Positions 58,959 to 64,000 of a DNA stretch of 64,000 nucleotides are shown in pieces. Below the pieces are notes generated by a model, which saw nothing but the letters and a program-made list of their open reading frames with translations, had not been told where the DNA came from and searched no databases. The stretch covers positions 118,517,992 to 118,581,991 of the forward strand of contig NC_080679.1 of the NCBI RefSeq assembly GCF_030445035.2. Direction: 5' to 3'. Each line of letters starts with the position of its first letter. The first letter of the stretch is position 1. The translations under genes were made by a program, and so were the position numbers. This stretch comes from Dasypus novemcinctus (lineage: Eukaryota > Chordata > Mammalia > Cingulata > Dasypodidae).

Positions 58959-60559
58959 AACCCACGTGAAAGGAGGCTTCAAGGACACTTAGGAAGGTTG
59001 CTCTGCATCCCTTAGAGTTTGAGGTACTGGAGGATTGATATCTGATTGATTCCTAAAATGAATAAAGGCAGATGGTTGGGCTGTGCGGGCCAAAAGCCCT
59101 GAGATAGCATAATCAAGAAAGAGAGATGCTGTGTTTAAAGTGAGCGGAACTGCTGATGGTAGGATAAAAGAGCATATTTCCTGGAAAGATGTGGACCTTT
59201 TAAAAGGAAGACGGCTTGGAGATATATGCTTGGATTCATGTCCAAGGAAACTACCTGGAGGGTTGATACAACCCTCACTGAGCAACAAATCCCTAGTAGC
59301 AGAAGTGATTGGCCAGAGGGGAAGCATTGCAAAATTGGAATCAACAGTGAGAGATATACAGGAAACAGCAAAAAGAAAAAAAGGACACCAGGAGAGAAAG
59401 AGTTGGCTTTGGACATCTGCAGCTGCTCAAATATGCCAGCAGCTAGTGAGTGGCAGGGAAGAGAGAGAGTGGAAGAGGTGCCCATTCCCCCTCCATCACT
59501 GTAGACTTCCAATTCTGAGCCAGGTGCCAGATGCAGGAGAGAAGGTTTGAGAAAACAGGAGTTGGAAGTTTCCATCTTACGCTGCCTTAGATTAAAGTTC
59601 TGTGACTATCAGATTGGCCTGACTGATGTTCTGTAATTATTAGTCTTCATTGGATATTTTCGTATCTAAGAGCGACCAAAACAATGGTAAAAGGCCCAAG
59701 ATTTCATTAAATGATGTGGTAGCGAATGACTGTGCTGATCAAGCTTATGAATGAGATAACATTTTTAAAATCAGTTTATGCTTGTCCCCGTTAAGTCTAG
59801 TTTATTCTGTAAAGTATTACTGAAGTTCAGAAGAAGGAGAGACCACTGTGGATGAGAGTGATCAGAGAAAGTAGCATGGCATAGGAAGGACTTGAGATAT
59901 GTCTGAAAAGGAGAGGTTGGATTCAGATAGATGTCTGACCTTGTTCTTTCCTATGGAAACATTTATCACAGAAACTCATTTTCTGTGCTCATTGGTTCTT
60001 GGAAGCTCTCAAGATTCTGACACCACTCAAATTGAGTTGGAGCAAATGGACTGTGAAAATCTTATGCTATTTACTGACCACTGGACAAAGAGCCTAGTTT
60101 GACAAAGCCTTCATAGTGACAGTCAGCAATGTCACTCGAAAGGCTTAGCCTGCATTCTGAAGTGTCATGTTAAAAGGCAATGCAGAATATTTGGGAAATG
60201 TTTGAGGTCAACACCCCAAGCAACATGTCTCTATTTATGGACGTGATGTTTATTCAAAATATCCACATTATTTGAATCAAGATATCTCAAATTTGTCTAG
60301 TTTAATACGTATGCCAGTGAAGAAGACTGATAGAGCATATTTTTTCCAAAGCATTTTCACATCTAATCTCATAAGGTCAATGTGAGGAAGAGAAGGATGA
60401 AGATTGCTTTTCTCATTTGATAAGAAGATTGCATGACTTGTTCATATTAATAAGTCATAGCCCTTTAGTATGAATTTCATTACACTGAAATTTCTGTTTC
60501 TGGGTGGAGATATCTGAACTCTACTCAATCAGAGTAGGTGAGTTCGGTTTCCATTATGG
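58959..60559. other. Unique sequence, no gene recognised
   Basis: 1.6 kb with no named repeat. A 139-codon plus frame (59131-59550) overlaps frames on the other strand and has no recognisable motif. Confidence 0.35.
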
Positions 60560-60990
60560 TATATGGTAGACTGAAAAAAAAATGGCCATAAATTATCCCC
60601 CTCCTTCCATCCTTGTCCTTTGGTAGTGTCATCCCATACTGACTCTGGCCTTGAGACTTGCTTTGGTCAATGCAGCTTAAGCAAATGTGGCACAGGCAGA
60701 GGTTTAGAAAGCACTGTGTATTGGGACTTTTTGTCTTGCTGTGCTTGGAAGCATGGGACCATCAGGCATACAAGCCCAAGCTAGGTAAGAGGAGAATAAG
60801 AGGCCATGTGGAGGAGAATTGAGGCCCCATGGCCCAAAGCCAGACAACTGCCAGATGTGTGAATGAGACCATCCTAGATCATCCAGTTGTCAGAAGACCG
60901 TACTGCAGATGTATGTGAGAACCTAACAGAGATGAGGTAGGGTCAGCAAGAGAAGGCAGAGATCCTCAGATACTCCTTTCATCTCCTAGA
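60560..60990 (+). mobile_element. Possible MaLR-type LTR
   Basis: 'tatatggtagactgaaaaaa' and 'aatggccataaattatcccc' resemble the start of an LTR ('...tagactgaataatggcccc'). 'gaggccatgtggaggagaat', 'gccagacaactgccagatgt' and 'gagaccatcctagatcatcc' follow the expected order. The right end is not clear. Confidence 0.45.
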
Positions 60991-62009
60991 CGGCCTTGCT
61001 GGGCACTTGGTAAGTTTCTGTTCCAGGGTAGGGATATTGTCCCCGTTTTGTGTTCCCTTTTTATAGGTGACTGGCATAGTTCATTTTTGTCAATAGAGGG
61101 AAAAATAGTCTGCATGGAGCCTGCCTAGTCTCAATATAGGTGCAAGCCTTTTTTTTTTTTTTTAGGTGGTATTCTAGAAAGCCAGTTACCAAGCCCCTGG
61201 TGACTTCAGACCCATGGAATGTTGTTGCCCCTCCCGCCAAGGGGAGGAAGTTACTAGAGTTGTGGAAAGCTGGAATTGGGTGCAGGCCTCCCTCTGAGAG
61301 AAGTGGGAGCTCCTGGTCTAAGCTGGCTCCTTTTCCAGGAAACCCAAGTGAATGCTTAGGATCATTTTGGATAATCCTTCTCATACCACACTTTGATTCT
61401 GGAAACCCAAACAAAATCAAAGAGAAAGGAGAAGAAGGTTACGTTTTAGATTCTCATTAGTCTTTCTACCATAAAAAGGCAAGTTCTTGTTCTTTTGGCT
61501 AACAGATGGAAGAACCTAAAGAAATGCTATGGAACTGTGCCTTTCCTCATATATAGAGGTGTTTCATTTTTCCAGTTAGTGGGATAGAACTGCTCTGAGG
61601 CATTTATCAATTCTTGCTAAATTACCCTATTGTTCAGAAGAACACATTTCTAAAGTGGCTGGCATTTATGGGTCCTATCAGTGGCTGGAGAATAGAAGGC
61701 GATGAGCTGATGGCTTACGTGGAAATTCTGTAAGTTCACCTTGATCTTACTGAAGTCATCTTTCAACGTACTGAAGTGACTTACCTTTAGTGGACTCCTG
61801 CAATGTCCTATCTTTATGGGGACAGGACACAGGTACCTGTGCCATTTGACCTATGGAGTCTGAAGGGGAAAAACAGTTCATTTTGAAAATTTGTTCCTTC
61901 ACCTTTCATCTTAGTCTTAGAAATTGGTGTCTGTCAAAACCACTTTTTTGGACTATTTTTGCTCAAAATCAGCTTATAAGAAAAAAAATTATCAAATGAG
62001 CTTGCCCTA
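60991..62009. other. Unannotated sequence
   Basis: 61150-61165 is a poly-T run that may be a minus-strand retroposon tail, but no body is recognisable. Otherwise nothing seen. Confidence 0.35.
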
Positions 62010-62195
62010 CCCTCTCTCCCCACATCCTCCTTTCTTTCTCTTACTTTGTTTCTCTTTCTTTCCTTTCCCCTCCCCTTCCTCCCTTTCTTATTTCTTTCCC
62101 TTTCATTTCCTTCCTTCCTCCCTTCCTTCTTTTTCACTTCCTTCCTTCCTTCCTCTTTTCTTCCCTTCCTCCTTTCCTTCTACCTCTCCCCCATC
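62010..62195. repeat. Polypyrimidine tract, (CCTT)n-like
   Basis: About 185 bases of almost pure C/T on the plus strand with degenerate 'cctt' and 'cttt' periods. Frames across it are artefacts. Confidence 0.92.
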
Positions 62196-62592
62196 TTTAT
62201 TATTTCTTTTTCCTGTGTATTTTAAAGTACCATAAAATCATAGTTAATTCTGACACTTCAGGAAAGTTCATATCCAAGCATTCTGATACATGGTTGAAAT
62301 GACCAATGCTTCAATTTCAGTGGGAATCTTTCAGAACCTGTTTGCAGGCAATCTGTCTGAAGACTGATTTGGAAAAGTGGAAAAGGGAAAGAGAAGTGTC
62401 TAGGTTTTTAGAAGTTTTTGAGATTAAAGGATTTGGTTAGTCTTTTATGATGTTTGCTATAACTTTAAAAGTTTGGGTTTTCAAGATTCTTCTCCAGAAG
62501 GCATTTCTTACTTCTACTCTGCTACTCTGTGGATGGTGTTTCTGGACCATGGTTTCTGAGAGCCTATAAGTTCTCTTAGGTTTGGCTAAACT
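62196..62592. other. Unannotated sequence
   Basis: Nothing recognised. Confidence 0.4.
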
Positions 62593-62756
62593 TAATGGTT
62601 TTCAACCAAGGCTATACGTTAGAATCATCAGGGGAGCTTTTAATTTTACTGAATCCCAGAACCCATCCTCAGAGTGATGGACTCACTTAGGACTTGGGAA
62701 TCAGAACTTTTAAAGCACTCCAGCTTATAATGTGCAGGCAGGATTGAGAACCATTG
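62593..62756. mobile_element. MER5A (hAT-Charlie MITE)
   Basis: Termini 'aatggttttcaaccaaggct' and 'gattgagaaccatt' are inverted relatives of 'cagtggttctcaacc'. Inside: 'agaatcatcaggggagcttt', 'ttgggaatcagaacttttaa'. About 164 bases. Confidence 0.85.
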
Positions 62757-64000
62757 AATCAAATATAACAAGGGCTCCCCATCTTATTATTCTTTAAAAA
62801 AGTAAATAAAGCATTGAAGTAAGCTGTTAAAACACCTGCATAAACATTACCTTTAAATAGAATGTACAAATTAAATTAGATTTTAAAATTTAAAGAAATA
62901 TAATGACCAATGTATAATTAGGTACATTTTAACCAAATGGTCTATGGTTTCCAACTATTGCATAATATTTTCTTCTATAAAATTTTATGACTTTTTCACT
63001 CCAGTTTCCTAAGGTTTATACAGGTATTACTCACTTAGAAGCTTTCTGCTTAATCAAAAGTCTTCCCTGTTTGTGAATTTACACTTATGTTCAAGATATT
63101 TCAGCGAGCTTGAGTCTCTGCCCCATGGTCTGTTAAGAAATCGTTTGCTCTCTTTACAATGTTAATTAAGATTTCCTACTAAAGGTGTGGTTAATGGACC
63201 AGCAGCACTGCAGCACTTGGAAACTTGTTGTAAATGCAGAAATCTAGAAAATCTACTCCATATCTTGCTGAGTCAGAATCTGGATTTCAATAGGATTTTA
63301 GGTAATCTGTATACTGTTTGAGAGTTACTGAAATAAAGGTGCTCTTTTGCTGTTTTTTTGGCAAATGCTTTTGCACCTGGCTTTTGTCAGTCTTTCTAAT
63401 ACAAGCATAAAAAGAAAAATGTGCATGTTGGACTCATACTTTTCTATTTCAATGGGAATGGATTTTCAGAGTGCTATGGTCACTTTTCTTAAAAATAATT
63501 GCTTGCTTGTTGAAAGTAGAAGCCACATAATTTTTGGGTGATCTATGACACTGAAGTTTTCCTAGTGACAACAAAAATTAAACCCGTGATTTGAATGAAA
63601 GTAATTGTTTTAGCAAGAGCAGAGGATGTATTCTGGGCATTCTGCTTTAGGGAAAAGTACCCTAGATCCTGAGTCAAAGCTGTTTTGATTAAGAATGACA
63701 CCCTTTGCTTCCTAGCATAAGGTACAGTTGCAGCTGTCTGTAAACACGGGCTTCCATGTTTAGTAAACAGGGCAATAATCTACAATCCCATTTGTCTTGG
63801 TATGTTTCCTCTTTATCTGTCCCTGGCTGACATGCTTGATTATATACTTTGGGCCTCTGGTTGATCTATTGATGCTGGACATTAATTCAAGAGAAGAGAT
63901 AATAGGAGGCTTCTAGGAAAAAGCACCTCAGAAATGAGATCAATGCCCCACTGATTAGTTAACCCACCTGTCTCTTCTGTTCACATCCCTGCTTGTTGGG
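62757..64000. other. Unannotated sequence
   Basis: AT-rich, with a MER5A-like or other hAT relic possible at 63170-63310 ('aggtgtggttaatggaccag', 'gcagaaatctagaaaatcta', 'gctgagtcagaatctgga'). No exon recognised up to the window end. Confidence 0.35.

Noticed and set aside
59131-59550. 139-codon plus-strand open frame
   Set aside because: A long frame also exists on the opposite strand, and no motif is recognisable. Insufficient to call a gene.
61924-62235. 103-codon frame rich in Phe/Pro/Ser
   Set aside because: Translation of the polypyrimidine tract.

Overview
The window looks like gene-poor, repeat-dense nuclear DNA of a placental mammal, almost certainly an armadillo (Xenarthra, Dasypus-like). 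The diagnostic signal is more than a dozen tRNA-derived SINEs of the armadillo DAS type. Their heads resemble 'gggaagcggatgtggctc', their bodies end in 'gcctcctaaag', and their tails run 'aaataaataaatct' plus poly-A. They sit among repeats shared by all eutherians: MIR, L2, L1, MaLR-type LTRs, MER5A, MER20 and Tigger. No bacterial, organellar or viral gene set is present. I found no convincingly intact host protein-coding gene. The organism call rests on recognising the SINE family by eye, not on a database search.

Layout. 0-9 kb: a degenerate 'CTAG' tandem repeat (481-846), DAS SINEs, an L2 fragment, a 5'-inverted L1 (3.57-4.25 kb), a dimeric SINE (about 6.1 kb) and LTRs. 9-17 kb: a second inverted L1, MIR and L2 debris, and MaLR-type LTRs. 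17-22.4 kb: mostly unique sequence with GC-rich patches, including a possible CpG island at 20.2-20.6 kb. 22-35 kb: L1 remnants, young SINEs with target-site duplications (TSDs), a hAT element inside an LTR, and a cluster of LTRs of one family (27.9-34.3 kb). 35-43 kb: an L2 split by an LTR, MER20, MIRs and SINEs. 43-50 kb: an ancient MIR split by an L1 with a 15-bp TSD, a CCAAT-rich minisatellite and a 61-bp near-identical direct repeat pair. 50-52.5 kb: unique sequence with one unexplained ORF. 53-55.3 kb: a three-level nest, L1 containing Tigger containing a DAS SINE. 56.1-59 kb: two processed pseudogenes on the minus strand, ISCA1-like and HNRNPC-like, each with poly-A and TSD. 59-64 kb: mostly unique sequence plus a polypyrimidine tract and MER5A.

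The main function visible here is retroposition. L1 machinery explains the SINEs, the inverted L1s and both processed pseudogenes. Candidate regulatory stretches (CpG-rich 20.2-20.6 kb and several AT-rich repeat-free blocks) are inferred from composition only. I found no undescribed biological system. The most useful leads are the tandem repeat at 481-846, the 61-bp repeat pair, the dimeric SINE class, the L1 with a doubled 3' region, and the nearly intact HNRNPC retrocopy.
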